From assembly GCF_031157275.1 (NCBI RefSeq), contig NZ_JAVIFW010000001.1, forward strand, positions 124,001 to 188,000: 64,000 nt of DNA, in the 5' to 3' direction. Every line of letters begins with the position of its first letter. Positions within the stretch are counted from its first letter, which is position 1. Positions 43,073-54,599 of this stretch are shown in pieces. Position numbers and translations under genes: made by a program. Below the pieces are notes generated by a model. The model was not told the DNA's origin. It did not search any database and was given only the letters and a program-made list of their open reading frames with translations. The DNA is from Streptomyces sp. LHD-70. Its GTDB lineage: Bacteria; Actinomycetota; Actinomycetes; Streptomycetales; Streptomycetaceae.

Positions 43073-44056
43073 ATGGCCACGAAACCCGCAAACGACAATC
43101 CGCTCGCCCCCGTCACGATCGCCGTGGGCCAGGAGGACCTGCTGCTCGACCGCGCCGTGCAGCAGGTGGTGGCCGCCGCCCGGGCCGCCGACTCCGACAC
43201 GGACGTGCGTGACCTCGCGCCCGACCAGCTCCAGCCGGGCACGCTCGCCGAGTTGACCAGCCCGTCGCTGTTCGCCGAGCGCAAGGTCGTGGTCGTACGC
43301 AATGCGCAGGACCTCTCGGCGGACACGATCAAGGACGTGAAGGCGTACTTCGGGGCGCCGGTCGAGGAGATCACCCTCGTCCTGCTGCACGCCGGAGCGG
43401 CGAAGGGCAAGGGCCTCCTCGACGCCGCGCGCAAGGCGGGCGCCCGCGAGGTGGCCTGCCCCAAGATGACGAAGCCGGCGGACCGACTCGCGTTCGTACG
43501 GGCCGAGTTCCGGACGCTCGGCCGGTCCGCGACGCCGGAGGCGTGCCAGGCCCTGGTGGACGCGATCGGCAGCGATCTGCGGGAGCTGGCCTCCGCGGTG
43601 ACGCAGCTGACGGCGGACGTCGAGGGGACGATCGACGAGGCGGTGGTCGGCCGGTACTACACAGGCCGGGCCGAGGCCTCCAGCTTCACCGTCGCCGACC
43701 GGGCCGTGGAGGGCAGGGCGGCCGAGGCGCTCGAAGCGCTGCGCTGGTCCCTCGCGACCGGGGTCGCGCCCGTGCTGATCACCAGTGCGCTGGCCCAAGG
43801 GGTGCGCGCCATCGGCAAGTTGTCCTCCGCGCGCGGCGGCCGTCCCGCGGACCTGGCCCGTGAACTCGGTATGCCGCCCTGGAAGATCGACCGCGTGCGG
43901 CAGCAGATGCGCGGCTGGACGCCGGACGGCGTCGCGGTGGCGCTGCAGGCGGTCGCGGAGGCGGACGCGGGGGTGAAGGGGGGCGGGGACGATCCGGAGT
44001 ACGCGCTGGAGAAGGCGGTCGTCACGATTGCTCGGGCGGCGCGGTCGCGGCGCTGA
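43073..44056 (+). CDS. holA: DNA polymerase III delta subunit
   Basis: Clamp-loader subunit that opens the beta sliding clamp. The 327-residue product starts MATKPANDNPLAPVTIAVGQ at ATG 43073; GTG 43055 is in frame but unsupported. The HolA fold is visible through EDLLLDRAVQQVV, the clamp-binding area ELTSPSLFAERKVVVVRNAQ, and the C-terminal helical domain (ALRWSLATGVAPVLITSALA, RELGMPPWKIDRVRQQMRGW). The rpsT gene converges from the other side, a common neighbour. Confidence 0.94.
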   Translation: MATKPANDNPLAPVTIAVGQEDLLLDRAVQQVVAAARAADSDTDVRDLAPDQLQPGTLAELTSPSLFAERKVVVVRNAQDLSADTIKDVKAYFGAPVEEITLVLLHAGAAKGKGLLDAARKAGAREVACPKMTKPADRLAFVRAEFRTLGRSATPEACQALVDAIGSDLRELASAVTQLTADVEGTIDEAVVGRYYTGRAEASSFTVADRAVEGRAAEALEALRWSLATGVAPVLITSALAQGVRAIGKLSSARGGRPADLARELGMPPWKIDRVRQQMRGWTPDGVAVALQAVAEADAGVKGGGDDPEYALEKAVVTIARAARSRR

Positions 44057-44130
44057 GGCGGGGGTTTGTGTGTGGGGGCTGAAAGGTGAAGCTGTGGGGC
44101 GGGCTGAAGGTGAAGCCAAGAACCCAAAAA

Positions 44131-44167
44131 CCCCGCCAACCGCCCTGGGGAAGGGCGATCAACGGGG
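44131..44167 (+). terminator. Terminator after holA
   Basis: CCCCG (44131-44135) with CGGGG (44163-44167), an internal loop, then CGCCC with GGGCG (44141-44145, 44153-44157). A run of five As precedes it, which gives a T-run on the opposite strand, so it can also act on rpsT transcripts. Confidence 0.7.
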
Positions 44168-44185
44168 TCTCCGGTTGAAGCTTCT

Positions 44186-44227
44186 GGATCCGCACCCGCG
44201 TGGCGAACGCAGGCCGCGTGCGGATCC
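44186..44227 (-). terminator. Terminator after rpsT
   Basis: A perfect 10-bp stem, GGATCCGCAC (44186-44195) with GTGCGGATCC (44218-44227), lies 66 bases past the rpsT stop. Confidence 0.65.
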
Positions 44228-44292
44228 GGGGTGCCGGGCGGGAGCGGATGAGAGGGCCCGCTCGGGGTCCGTCCCGGCGATCAAATCAAGTG

Positions 44293-44559
44293 TCAGCCCT
44301 GGAGGGCGGCGACCTTGGTGGCAAGCGCCGACTTCTTGTTGGCGGCGTTGTTCTTGTGGAGGACGCCCTTCGAGACGGCCTTGTCCAGCTTGCGGTTGGC
44401 GTCGCGCAGGGCCGCAGTGGCCTTCTCGACGTCACCCGCGGCGGCAGCCTCACGGGTCTTACGGATCGCGGTCTTGAGCGAGGACTTGACGGCCTTGTTG
44501 CGCAGGCGCGCCTTCTCGTTCGTCTTGTTCCGCTTGATCTGGGACTTGATGTTCGCCAC
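44293..44559 (-). CDS. rpsT: 30S ribosomal protein S20
   Basis: Small-subunit protein that binds 16S rRNA. The 88-residue basic product starts [20 protein letters not shown] and continues [17 protein letters not shown], all family typical. It starts at GTG 44559 with AAAAGG upstream. It stands alone between convergent holA and divergent lepA, as usual in actinobacteria. Confidence 0.97.
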   Translation of the reverse strand: MANIKSQIKRNKTNEKARLRNKAVKSSLKTAIRKTREAAAAGDVEKATAALRDANRKLDKAVSKGVLHKNNAANKKSALATKVAALQG

Positions 44560-44832
44560 GAAAGAGCCTTTTCAGGTTCGATGATTCTTACGGCGGCCAC
44601 CCGGCGACAGCCACACCCGCAAGCCGAAGACCGCGGGCAGGACGAGCCAGGAGACCGAGGGAGTGCCTCACACGCTGAGAGGGCACGCGAGACACAGCTG
44701 ACCAGGCTACCAGCGCCCCTCCCGGCGGCCCAAACCGAGCCTTCTTCGCCGCTCATGGGACGATGGAGGCTACGTAACGATCCGACCCGTGGCTGCAGAG
44801 AGCTGCAGACGTCTCAAGAATCAGGACCCTGC

Positions 44833-46698
44833 GTGCCCGCGACCCCTACGAATGTGCCTCAGCCGAGCCGTACCGACCCGGCGTTGATCCGCAATTTCTG
44901 CATCATCGCGCACATCGACCACGGCAAGTCCACGCTCGCCGACCGGATGCTCCAGCTGACCGGTGTGGTCGAGCAGCGGCAGATGCGCGCTCAGTACCTC
45001 GACCGGATGGACATCGAGCGCGAGCGCGGCATCACCATCAAGTCCCAGGCGGTCCGCCTGCCCTGGGCGCCCACCGAGGGTGAGGGTCAGGACAAGACCC
45101 ACATCCTCAACATGATCGACACTCCCGGCCACGTGGACTTCACCTACGAGGTCTCGCGCTCGCTCGCCGCCTGTGAGGGGACGATCCTCCTCGTCGACGC
45201 GGCCCAGGGCATCGAGGCGCAGACCCTCGCCAACCTCTACCTGGCGATGGAGAACGACCTCAAGATCATCCCGGTGCTCAACAAGATCGACCTGCCGGCC
45301 GCGCAGCCGGAGAAGTTCGCCGAGGAGCTCGCGAACCTGGTCGGCTGCGAGCCCGACGACGTCCTGAAGGTGTCCGCCAAGACCGGCCTCGGCGTCGAGG
45401 CGCTGCTCGACCGCGTGGTCAACGACGTCCCGGCCCCGGTCGGCGTCCAGGACGCCCCCGCCCGCGCGATGATCTTCGACTCGGTCTACGACTCGTACCG
45501 CGGTGTGGTCACGTACGTCAGGGTCATCGACGGCCAGCTCAACAAGCGTGAGCGGATCCGGATGATGTCCACCGGCGCCACCCACGAGCTGCTCGAGATC
45601 GGCACGAACTCCCCGGAGATGCTGCCCGCCGACGGCCTCGCGGTCGGTGAGGTGGGCTACCTGATCACCGGTGTGAAGGACGTCCGCCAGTCCAAGGTCG
45701 GTGACACGATCACCACCCTGCACAAGGGCGCCACCGAGGCGCTCGGCGGGTACAAGGACCCGAAGCCGATGGTGTTCTCGGGGCTCTACCCGCTGGACGG
45801 CTCGGAGTACCCGGACCTGCGCGAGGCCCTCGACAAGCTGCAGCTCAACGACGCCGCCCTCGTCTACGAGCCGGAGACCTCGGCCGCGCTCGGCTTCGGC
45901 TTCCGCGTCGGCTTCCTCGGCCTGCTGCACCTGGACGTGATCCGGGAGCGCCTGGAGCGCGAGTTCGGCCTCGACCTGATCGCCACCGCCCCCAACGTGG
46001 TCTACCGCGTGATCATGGAGGACGGCGTCGAGCACACGGTCACCAACCCGAGCGAGTTCCCCGAGGGCAAGATCGACCAGGTCTTCGAGCCGGTCGTACG
46101 CGCCACGATCCTCGCGCCGTCCGAGTTCATCGGCTCGATCATGGAGCTGTGCCAGAACCGGCGCGGTGTGCTGCTCGGCATGGACTACCTCTCCGAGGAC
46201 CGCGTCGAGATCCGCTACACCCTGCCGCTCGCGGAGATCGTCTTCGACTTCTTCGACCAGCTGAAGTCCAAGACCCGTGGCTACGCCTCCCTGGACTACG
46301 AGCCCACCGGCGAGCAGTCCGCGCAGCTCGTCAAGGTCGACATCCTGCTGCACGGCGACAAGGTCGACGCCTTCTCCGCCGTGACGCACAAGGACCAGGC
46401 GTACGCGTACGGAGTGCGGCTCGTCGCCAAGCTGCGGGAGCTCATCCCGAGGCAGGCGTTCGAGGTGCCCGTGCAGGCCGCCATCGGTTCGCGGGTCATC
46501 GCCCGCGAGACCATCCGCGCCATCCGCAAGGACGTCCTCGCCAAGTGCTACGGCGGTGACATCTCCCGTAAGCGGAAGCTGCTCGAGAAGCAGAAGGAAG
46601 GCAAGAAGCGGATGAAGATGGTCGGCTCCGTCGAGGTGCCGCAGGAGGCCTTCATCGCCGTGCTCTCCAGCGACGAGGGCCCGTCGAAGAAGAAGTAG
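44833..46698 (+). CDS. lepA: Elongation factor 4 (LepA)
   Basis: Ribosome-binding GTPase that affects initiation and can back-translocate stalled ribosomes. GTG 44833 gives 621 residues with [20 protein letters not shown] (G1, about residues 19-38), the DTPGHVDF G3 motif and NKIDLP G4. EF-G-like domains II, III and V follow, and the LepA-specific C-terminal domain ends [19 protein letters not shown]. The upstream open frame is not needed. A terminator follows at 46754. Confidence 0.97.
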   Translation: MPATPTNVPQPSRTDPALIRNFCIIAHIDHGKSTLADRMLQLTGVVEQRQMRAQYLDRMDIERERGITIKSQAVRLPWAPTEGEGQDKTHILNMIDTPGHVDFTYEVSRSLAACEGTILLVDAAQGIEAQTLANLYLAMENDLKIIPVLNKIDLPAAQPEKFAEELANLVGCEPDDVLKVSAKTGLGVEALLDRVVNDVPAPVGVQDAPARAMIFDSVYDSYRGVVTYVRVIDGQLNKRERIRMMSTGATHELLEIGTNSPEMLPADGLAVGEVGYLITGVKDVRQSKVGDTITTLHKGATEALGGYKDPKPMVFSGLYPLDGSEYPDLREALDKLQLNDAALVYEPETSAALGFGFRVGFLGLLHLDVIRERLEREFGLDLIATAPNVVYRVIMEDGVEHTVTNPSEFPEGKIDQVFEPVVRATILAPSEFIGSIMELCQNRRGVLLGMDYLSEDRVEIRYTLPLAEIVFDFFDQLKSKTRGYASLDYEPTGEQSAQLVKVDILLHGDKVDAFSAVTHKDQAYAYGVRLVAKLRELIPRQAFEVPVQAAIGSRVIARETIRAIRKDVLAKCYGGDISRKRKLLEKQKEGKKRMKMVGSVEVPQEAFIAVLSSDEGPSKKK

Positions 46699-46753
46699 GC
46701 CGGAAGGAACCCGGAAGCAGCCCGGAAGCGGAATCTCCGGGGAGGCTGGGCAC

Positions 46754-46784
46754 AGGCCCGTCGCGCGGCTCGCGCGGCGGGCCT
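46754..46784 (+). terminator. Terminator after lepA
   Basis: AGGCCCG (46754-46760) with CGGGCCT (46778-46784), inner CGCGCG/CGCGCG, then ttg. Confidence 0.75.
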
Positions 46785-46987
46785 TTGTCATGCGCGTGAG
46801 TCTCGCCCCGTCACCCCCGTGCGCCCTGCCGCGTTCTGTTGAAAGTGAGAGGTCGTAGCCCCTTACGTGGCGGGCGCGGGCGCTCTACTCTGATCACTGC
46901 TCGAAGGTTACTCGCTAGTTAAACAACCGCCCCCCAAGCAGACGCACGCCAACAGACGCAAGCACTGTCGCGGGCCCGGAGGATGTC

Positions 46988-48874
<1,887 letters not shown>

Positions 48875-48878
48875 GCAC

Positions 48879-48941
48879 GCGCGGCCCTGAGGGGTGCGAG
48901 AGCGGGCGCGGCCCTGAGGAGTGCGAGAGCGGGCGCGGCCC
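48879..48941. repeat. 27-bp tandem repeat after the acyl-CoA ligase gene
   Basis: Two 27-bp units (48879-48905, 48906-48932) differ at one base and are followed by nine bases of a third. The unit contains gcgcggccctgagg. Confidence 0.75.
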
Positions 48942-48967
48942 ACGGATGCGATCCGGGGGCCGCGCCC
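48931..48967 (+). terminator. Terminator after the acyl-CoA ligase gene
   Basis: An 11-bp stem, GGGCGCGGCCC (48931-48941) with GGGCCGCGCCC (48957-48967). Its left arm is part of the adjacent 27-bp repeat. Confidence 0.7.
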
Positions 48968-49172
48968 ACGCGTGTCGGCGGCGTTTTCCGGAATGATCTC
49001 CTCCGCGCTGTGCCACTCCGTCCGGAATTGATCGTTTCGGAGCGCGGGCATAGCACGGTTTGCGCTCTTGGCGGCCTAGTTCGGTAACTCGGTGCTTATG
49101 AGCGGGCTCTGTCTGTCACTCTGGCGTGGCCGCCTGAGGCAGCACACCGTCCGACCCGCTCAGGAGCTGCAC

Positions 49173-51290
49173 GTGGGGTTCATTCCAATGCAGCGGGAGA
49201 CCGGCTCGTCTGCGCCGGAGTCCCGCCCGTCGCCTCCGCATGTCCCACGGGAGGCCCATCCCTGCGCGCGCACCACCCTGACCGGCAACTCCCTCGCCCC
49301 CGCCGCCGCCCGCCGCTTCGTCCGCTCCGCCCTCGCCGACTGGGCGGAGCCCGCCGTACGCGCCGACCCGGCGGAACACGCCCCTCCGCCCGCCGTCGAC
49401 GGGATCACCGAGCGCCTCGTCGACGACGCCGTGGTCCTCGTCAGCGAACTCGTCACCAACGCCGTGGTGCACGCCGGGACCGACGTCGAGGTGCTCTGCC
49501 GCCTGGAGTACGCGGAGGAGAACGACGAGGGTGAGGGCGCCTCCCTGCTCGTCGAGGTCACCGACCACCACCCGGCCCGCCCCGTGCACGGCGCGAGCAC
49601 CGACCGCACCGCGGACGGGTCCGAGTACGGCCGCGGCCTCCACCTCGTCGCCTCCCTCTCCGAGTCCTGGGGCATCACGTACCGCACCGGCAGCAAGACC
49701 GTGTGGGCGCGGCTGCCCGTGGACGGCGTCGACGTGGCGAGGGAGCTGGAGGTGTACGCGGGGGAGCAGGCAACCGAGCGCGGGCTCCGCGCCGCCGAAC
49801 TCCTCGCCCACGACCGCGCCCGCGACCTGGACCACACCCACGACCACGACCGTGACCCGGATCACCCCCGCGACCCTGGCGACCCCGACTCCGACCGCGC
49901 CCGCGACCCCGGCGCCTGGGGCCACCGCGACGCCGTCACCTTCCTCGCCGAGGCCTCCGACCTGCTCGCCGGGCAGCTCGACGAGGACCTGGTCGCCGCC
50001 CTCGCCGGGCAGCTGCTCGTCCCGCACATCGCCGACTGGTGCGCGGTCTGGCTCGACGACGAGGGCGACCGGCGCACCGCGCCCCCGGCCTCCGCACCCC
50101 GCCTCGCCCGCGTCTGGCACCGCAGCGAGAACCGCATCGAGGAGCTGCACCGCGTCCTGGAGAAGGAGCCGCCGCACCTGCACGGACCGCCGCACTCCGG
50201 CCCCGTCACCGTGCCCTGGCCCGCCGAAGGGCTCGTCGAGAGCACCGGCACGGCCCTCGCCCACCGCCTGGTCGCAGGCGGCCGTGCCCTCGGCACACTG
50301 CTCGTCGGCCGGGCCGGACAGCAGCGCTTCCCCGACGAAGTGACCGGTCTGCTGCAGGACTTCAGCCGCCGCGTCGCCCTCGCTGTGGGCGCCGCCCGGC
50401 AGTACACCCGGCAGGCCACCATCAGCCGCGTCCTGCAGCGCGGCCTGCTGCCCAGCTCCGTCGCCGAGGTCCCGGGGCTCCAGACCGCGCTCGTCTACGA
50501 ACCCCGCGACAAGGGCCTCGCGGGCGGGGATTTCTACGACGTGTTCCCCGCGGGCGACGGCCGCTGGTGCTTCGCCCTCGGCGACGTCTGCGGCAACGGC
50601 CCCGAGGCCGCCGTCGTCACCGGCCTCGCCCGCCCCTGGCTGCGGCTGCTCGCCCGCGAGGGGTACAGCGTCGGGGACGTCCTCACCCGCCTCAACCAGG
50701 CCCTGCTCGACGACGCCATGGAAGCCGCCGAGGCCGCCGCCCGCGCCGTCGCCGCCGCCGGACTGCCCGGCATGGGCGGCCTGCCGGGCACCCCGCCCGC
50801 CTCCGGCGCGATCCACGGCACGCACGGCTCGCCGCACACTGCCCTGCCGCACACCGGCCACCCCGACACCGCCTCGCCCAGCCGCTTCCTCTCCGTCCTG
50901 TACGGCGAGCTCGTCCCCACCGGCGACGGCGTGCGCTGCACCGTGGCCTGCGCCGGCCACCCGCTCCCGCTGGTCCTCGACCCCGAGGGCCGCGTCCGTG
51001 CCGTCGCCGAACCGCAGGTGATCCTCGGCGTCCTTGACGACGCGACGTACACCGGCGAGACCTTCCTGCTGCGCCGCGGCGAGACGCTGCTCCTCGTCAC
51101 CGACGGCGTCACCGAACGCCGGGACGGGCCCAGCCAGTTCGACGACGGCGACGGGCTCGCGGACGCCCTCGCCACCTGCACCGGCCTCAGCGCCCTGCAC
51201 GTCGCGGAACGGATCCGGCACCTCGTGCACGAGTTCTCCGCCGAGCCGCCGGACGACGACCTCGCGCTGCTCGTCCTCCAGGCGCAGTGA
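49173..51290 (+). CDS. SpoIIE-type PP2C phosphatase with anti-sigma-kinase-like and GAF domains
   Basis: A 705-residue signalling protein. GTG 49173 has CAGGAG six bases upstream; ATG 49092 and 49098 are alternatives. Residues 35-185 form an RsbW-like ATPase domain (LVSELVTNAVVHAGTDVEVL, EYGRGLHLVASLSESW). After a His/Asp/Arg-rich linker comes a GAF-like domain (about 256-405). A SpoIIE phosphatase follows (430-705) with GGDFYDVFPAGDGRWCFALG, GDVCGNGPEAAVVTG and LLLVTDGVTERRDG carrying the metal aspartates. Such proteins act on anti-anti-sigma factors in the cytosol, and fusing kinase-like and phosphatase domains lets one protein do both. No cognate sigma or anti-anti-sigma gene is nearby. 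Confidence 0.9.
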   Translation: MGFIPMQRETGSSAPESRPSPPHVPREAHPCARTTLTGNSLAPAAARRFVRSALADWAEPAVRADPAEHAPPPAVDGITERLVDDAVVLVSELVTNAVVHAGTDVEVLCRLEYAEENDEGEGASLLVEVTDHHPARPVHGASTDRTADGSEYGRGLHLVASLSESWGITYRTGSKTVWARLPVDGVDVARELEVYAGEQATERGLRAAELLAHDRARDLDHTHDHDRDPDHPRDPGDPDSDRARDPGAWGHRDAVTFLAEASDLLAGQLDEDLVAALAGQLLVPHIADWCAVWLDDEGDRRTAPPASAPRLARVWHRSENRIEELHRVLEKEPPHLHGPPHSGPVTVPWPAEGLVESTGTALAHRLVAGGRALGTLLVGRAGQQRFPDEVTGLLQDFSRRVALAVGAARQYTRQATISRVLQRGLLPSSVAEVPGLQTALVYEPRDKGLAGGDFYDVFPAGDGRWCFALGDVCGNGPEAAVVTGLARPWLRLLAREGYSVGDVLTRLNQALLDDAMEAAEAAARAVAAAGLPGMGGLPGTPPASGAIHGTHGSPHTALPHTGHPDTASPSRFLSVLYGELVPTGDGVRCTVACAGHPLPLVLDPEGRVRAVAEPQVILGVLDDATYTGETFLLRRGETLLLVTDGVTERRDGPSQFDDGDGLADALATCTGLSALHVAERIRHLVHEFSAEPPDDDLALLVLQAQ

Positions 51291-51304
51291 GCCCCGGTCG
51301 GGAG

Positions 51305-51313
51305 TTATCCACA
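51305..51313. promoter_or_regulatory. DnaA-box-like TTATCCACA upstream of hemW
   Basis: A perfect nine-base DnaA box lies 41 bases before the hemW start. GACAAT (51342-51347) ends seven bases before the ATG and probably serves as the -10 of a leaderless transcript. Confidence 0.4.
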
Positions 51314-51354
51314 GGCGGACCGGCTTCCGGCGGCGGTACGGGACAATGGACCCC

Positions 51355-52587
51355 ATGCCCTCCGTACTCCCCGATGGTGAGCCCGTGCCCTTCGACGGGG
51401 CGCTGCCCGCGCACGCCCTGGCCGAGGCGGCAGCCCGCCCCCTCGGGTTCTATCTGCACGTCCCGTACTGCGCGACCCGCTGCGGGTACTGCGACTTCAA
51501 CACCTACACCGCGAGCGAGCTGCGCGGTCCCGAGGGCGCCCTGGCCTCGCGGGACAACTACGCGGACCACCTGATCGAGGAGATCCGCCTCGCCCGCAAG
51601 GTCCTCGGCGACGACCCGCGCGCGGTCCGCACGGTCTTCGTCGGCGGCGGCACGCCCACGCTCCTGCCCGCGGCCGATCTCGTCCGGGTCCTCGGCGCAC
51701 TGCGCGCGGAGTTCGGTCTCGCCCCCGACGCCGAGGTCACGACCGAGGCCAACCCGGAATCCGTCGACCCGGCGTACCTCACGGAGCTGCGCGAGGGCGG
51801 GTTCAACCGGGTCTCGTTCGGCATGCAGAGCGCCCGGCAGCACGTCCTGAAGGTCCTCGACCGCACGCACACCCCGGGCCGCCCCGAGGCCTGCGTCGCC
51901 GAGGCCCGCGCGGCCGGCTTCGAGCACGTCAACCTCGACCTGATCTACGGCACGCCCGGCGAGTCCGACGACGACTGGCGGGCCTCCCTCGAAGCCGCGA
52001 TCGGCGCCGGCCCCGACCATGTCTCGGCGTACGCCCTGATCGTCGAGGAGGGCACCCAGCTGGCCCGCCGCATCCGCCGCGGCGAGGTCCCGATGACCGA
52101 CGACGACGTGCACGCCGACCGCTACCTGATCGCCGACTCACTGCTCGCCGAGGCGGGATTCTCCTGGTACGAGGTGTCCAACTGGGCCACCACGGACGCC
52201 GCCCGCTGCCTGCACAACGAGCTGTACTGGCGCGGCGCGGACTGGTGGGGCGCGGGACCGGGCGCGCACTCGCACGTCGGGGGCGTGCGGTGGTGGAACG
52301 TCAAGCATCCGGGCGCGTATGCGCAGGCGCTGGTGGCCGGGGGTTCGCCGGGGGCCGGTCGGGAGCTGCTGTCCTCGGAGGACCGGCGGGTCGAGCGGGT
52401 GCTGCTCGAACTCCGGCTGCGGGAGGGGGCTCCGCTGTCCCTGCTCCGTCCGGACGGTCTCGCTGCCTCGCGGCGGGCGCTGGGGGACGGGCTCCTGGAG
52501 CAGGCTCCGTACGGGGCGGGGCAGGCCGTGCTCACCCTGCGGGGGCGGCTGCTGGCGGACGGGGTGGTGCGGGACCTGGTCGACTGA
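51355..52587 (+). CDS. hemW: Radical SAM heme chaperone HemW
   Basis: A 410-residue radical SAM protein related to oxygen-independent coproporphyrinogen oxidase but acting in heme handling. The cluster motif is C39-ATR-C43-GY-C46 in YLHVPYCATRCGYCDFNTYT. Other blocks are VFVGGGTPTLLPA, EANPESVDPAYL, RVSFGMQSARQHVLKVLDRT and NLDLIYGTPGESDDDW. I do not see the extra N-terminal motif of true HemN, and the length fits HemW. ATG 51355 is used; ATG 51346 would add three residues. Confidence 0.93.
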   Translation: MPSVLPDGEPVPFDGALPAHALAEAAARPLGFYLHVPYCATRCGYCDFNTYTASELRGPEGALASRDNYADHLIEEIRLARKVLGDDPRAVRTVFVGGGTPTLLPAADLVRVLGALRAEFGLAPDAEVTTEANPESVDPAYLTELREGGFNRVSFGMQSARQHVLKVLDRTHTPGRPEACVAEARAAGFEHVNLDLIYGTPGESDDDWRASLEAAIGAGPDHVSAYALIVEEGTQLARRIRRGEVPMTDDDVHADRYLIADSLLAEAGFSWYEVSNWATTDAARCLHNELYWRGADWWGAGPGAHSHVGGVRWWNVKHPGAYAQALVAGGSPGAGRELLSSEDRRVERVLLELRLREGAPLSLLRPDGLAASRRALGDGLLEQAPYGAGQAVLTLRGRLLADGVVRDLVD

Positions 52588-52597
52588 CGGCTGGATT

Positions 52598-52766
52598 CTT
52601 TCCCCTACCCGCCCCTTCCCGTACTGGGGCTCCGCCCCAGACCCCGCTCCTCAAACGCCGGAGGGGCTGAATTATCAGCCCTCCGGCGTTTGAGGAGCGG
52701 GGTCTGGGGGCTGGCCCCCGTGGCTGTCCGCAGGACTTTCGGGGAGGGGCGGGTAGGGGAGAAGAA
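52598..52766. repeat. Nested palindromic repeat element A
   Basis: A perfect 27-bp inverted repeat (52639-52665 with 52679-52705) around CTCCTCAAACGCCGGAGG lies inside a second 15-bp inverted repeat, CCCCTACCCGCCCCT (52602-52616) with 52745-52759. Further short GGGGC/GCCCC stems sit between. It lies between convergent hemW and the DUF3097-like gene, and a related copy is at 58728-58857. It may act as a bidirectional terminator as well as a repeat. Confidence 0.9.
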
Positions 52767-52777
52767 TGACTCCGCCC

Positions 52778-53647
52778 CTACTCCACCGGCACCGTCACGA
52801 AATCGATCAACTCCTCCACCCGCCCCAGGAGTTCAGGCTCCAGATCCCGGTACGACGAGACCCGCCCCAGAATCGCCTGCCACACCGCCCCGGTGTTGGA
52901 CGACGGCCAGCCCAGGGCCTCGCAGACGCCCGTCTTCCAGTCCTGGCCCCGGGGCACGCGGGGCCACCCCGCGATGCCGAGCGCGGAGGGCTTCACGGCC
53001 TCCCAGATGTCGATGTACGGGTGGCCCACCACCAGCGCGTGCTCGCTGCTCACCGACGCCGCGATGCGGGACTCCTTCGAGCCGGGGACCAGGTGGTCGA
53101 CCAGGACCCCCAGGCGTGCGTCCGCGTCCGGGGCGAACTCGGCGACGATGGCGGGGAGGTCGTCGACACCCTCCAGGTACTCCACGACCACGCCCTCGAT
53201 CCGCAGGTCGTCGCCCCACACCTTCTCGACCAGCTCCGCGTCGTGCCGCCCCTCGACGTAGATCCGGCCGGCCCGCGCGACCCGGGCCCGAGCACCGGGG
53301 ACGGCGACCGAACCGGAGGCGGTACGGGTGGGACGTACCGGAGTCGACGCGGCAGGGCGGACCAGGGTCACCACCCGGCCCTCCAGGAGGAAGCCGCGCG
53401 GTTCGAGCGGGAAGACGCGGTGCTTGCCGAAGCGGTCCTCCAGCGTGACCGTGCCCGCCTCGCAGCCGATCACCGCACCGCAGAACCCGGTGGTGACCTC
53501 CTCGACGACCAGATCGCGTTCCGCCGCCACCTCCGGCACCGGCTTCGGCTTCTTCCACGGGGGCGTGAGATCGGGGCTGTACAAACGGCGCTGCGGGCCC
53601 GAAGGGCCCTCGTTGGAGGGGCGGTGGCGGGAGACGGGTGGGAGCAT
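52778..53647 (-). CDS. DUF3097-like protein with degenerate TOPRIM signature
   Basis: A 289-residue protein from ATG 53647. An N-terminal beta region (residues 45-97: [39 protein letters not shown]) is followed by a basic linker. Residues 128-200 carry [18 protein letters not shown] and, after [18 protein letters not shown], the strand [19 protein letters not shown]132, G133 and D184 sit where TOPRIM domains such as RNase M5 have their acidic residues, but the second Asp of the D-x-D is Leu. The C-terminal part includes [20 protein letters not shown]. Function unknown; nucleic-acid binding is an inference. No signal peptide. Confidence 0.8.
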   Translation of the reverse strand: MLPPVSRHRPSNEGPSGPQRRLYSPDLTPPWKKPKPVPEVAAERDLVVEEVTTGFCGAVIGCEAGTVTLEDRFGKHRVFPLEPRGFLLEGRVVTLVRPAASTPVRPTRTASGSVAVPGARARVARAGRIYVEGRHDAELVEKVWGDDLRIEGVVVEYLEGVDDLPAIVAEFAPDADARLGVLVDHLVPGSKESRIAASVSSEHALVVGHPYIDIWEAVKPSALGIAGWPRVPRGQDWKTGVCEALGWPSSNTGAVWQAILGRVSSYRDLEPELLGRVEELIDFVTVPVE

Positions 53648-53681
53648 TCGGCAGACGATAAGAGAAGCCGGGGTGGGGCGA

Positions 53682-54422
53682 CTACGACACGCCGAACAGC
53701 GCGGCCAGCGTGGCCCGTTGCTCACGGACAAACGCCGCGTTCACCACCGAACCGTGCCCCGGCACGTACACCGCGCCCTCCCCGCCCAGGTCCAGCAGCC
53801 GGTCCAGGGCGTGCGGCCACTGGGCGGGCATCGCGTCCGGGCCCGCCTGCGGGTCGCCGGACTCCTCGACCAGATCGCCGCAGAACACGATCTCCGGGGA
53901 GCCGCCCGAACCCGACACCAGGACCGCCAGATCGTGACCTGTGTGACCGGGGCCGACATTGGCGAGCAGCACCTGCACCCCGCCCAGGTCGAGCGTCCAC
54001 TCGCCGCACACCGGATGGTGCGGGCGGACCAGGAGATCGGCGGCCTCGCCCGCCGCGCGCGCGTCCAGGCCGTGCCGTACCGCGTCCGCGGCCAGCTCGT
54101 CGCGGCCGCGCGTCAGGACGCCGTCGACGCCGACCGCGCCGAACACCTCGACTCCGGAGAACGCGGCCGCGCCCAGGACATGGTCGAAGTGGGGGTGCGT
54201 GAGCGCGAGATGCGTCACACGCCTCCCGCCGAGGAGCGCCTCGGCCTGCCGGCGCAGCTCCGCGCCCTCCCGCAGCGACGACCCCGCGTCGACCAGGAGC
54301 GCCGCGTGCTCACCCGCGACCAGGCCCGCCGTGCAGTCCCAGCGGGGGAGGCGGCGGCGCGCCGCATACGGGGACAACCGCTCCCACTCGGACGCGTACG
54401 GCTCTTCCCAAGTCAACCGCAT
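53682..54422 (-). CDS. MBL-fold metallo-hydrolase
   Basis: A 246-residue metallo-beta-lactamase superfamily protein. The metal motif is [15 protein letters not shown] (about residues 73-87), with [16 protein letters not shown] before it, [18 protein letters not shown] carrying the next His, and a late [10 protein letters not shown]. No signal peptide is visible, so it is a cytosolic hydrolase rather than a secreted lactamase. Substrate unknown. Its start faces the hrcA control region, and it is followed 34 bases later by the DUF3097-like gene on the same strand. Confidence 0.9.
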   Translation of the reverse strand: MRLTWEEPYASEWERLSPYAARRRLPRWDCTAGLVAGEHAALLVDAGSSLREGAELRRQAEALLGGRRVTHLALTHPHFDHVLGAAAFSGVEVFGAVGVDGVLTRGRDELAADAVRHGLDARAAGEAADLLVRPHHPVCGEWTLDLGGVQVLLANVGPGHTGHDLAVLVSGSGGSPEIVFCGDLVEESGDPQAGPDAMPAQWPHALDRLLDLGGEGAVYVPGHGSVVNAAFVREQRATLAALFGVS

Positions 54423-54521
54423 ACGGAGACGCTAACCCCGCCCGCGCGGGGCTGCGCGGGCGCACCGCACCCACCCTTGCCGCGGGAGTACCCCACGGCC
54501 GTACACTGGGCCGGTGAAATG

Positions 54522-54549
54522 CTGGCACTCTGCTGTGTTGAGTGCCAAG
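54522..54549 (+). promoter_or_regulatory. CIRCE operator (HrcA-binding inverted repeat)
   Basis: CTGGCACTC (54522-54530), nine bases, GAGTGCCAAG (54540-54549): the CIRCE pattern TTAGCACTC-N9-GAGTGCTAA with one change in each core arm. A -10 TACACT at 54502-54507 places it just downstream of the transcription start, where HrcA would block transcription until heat stress. Confidence 0.92.
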
Positions 54550-54599
54550 CGGTCGGCGAGACGGACGCTGCGGGGACGAGGGCAGGGAGGTGTGTGCGC

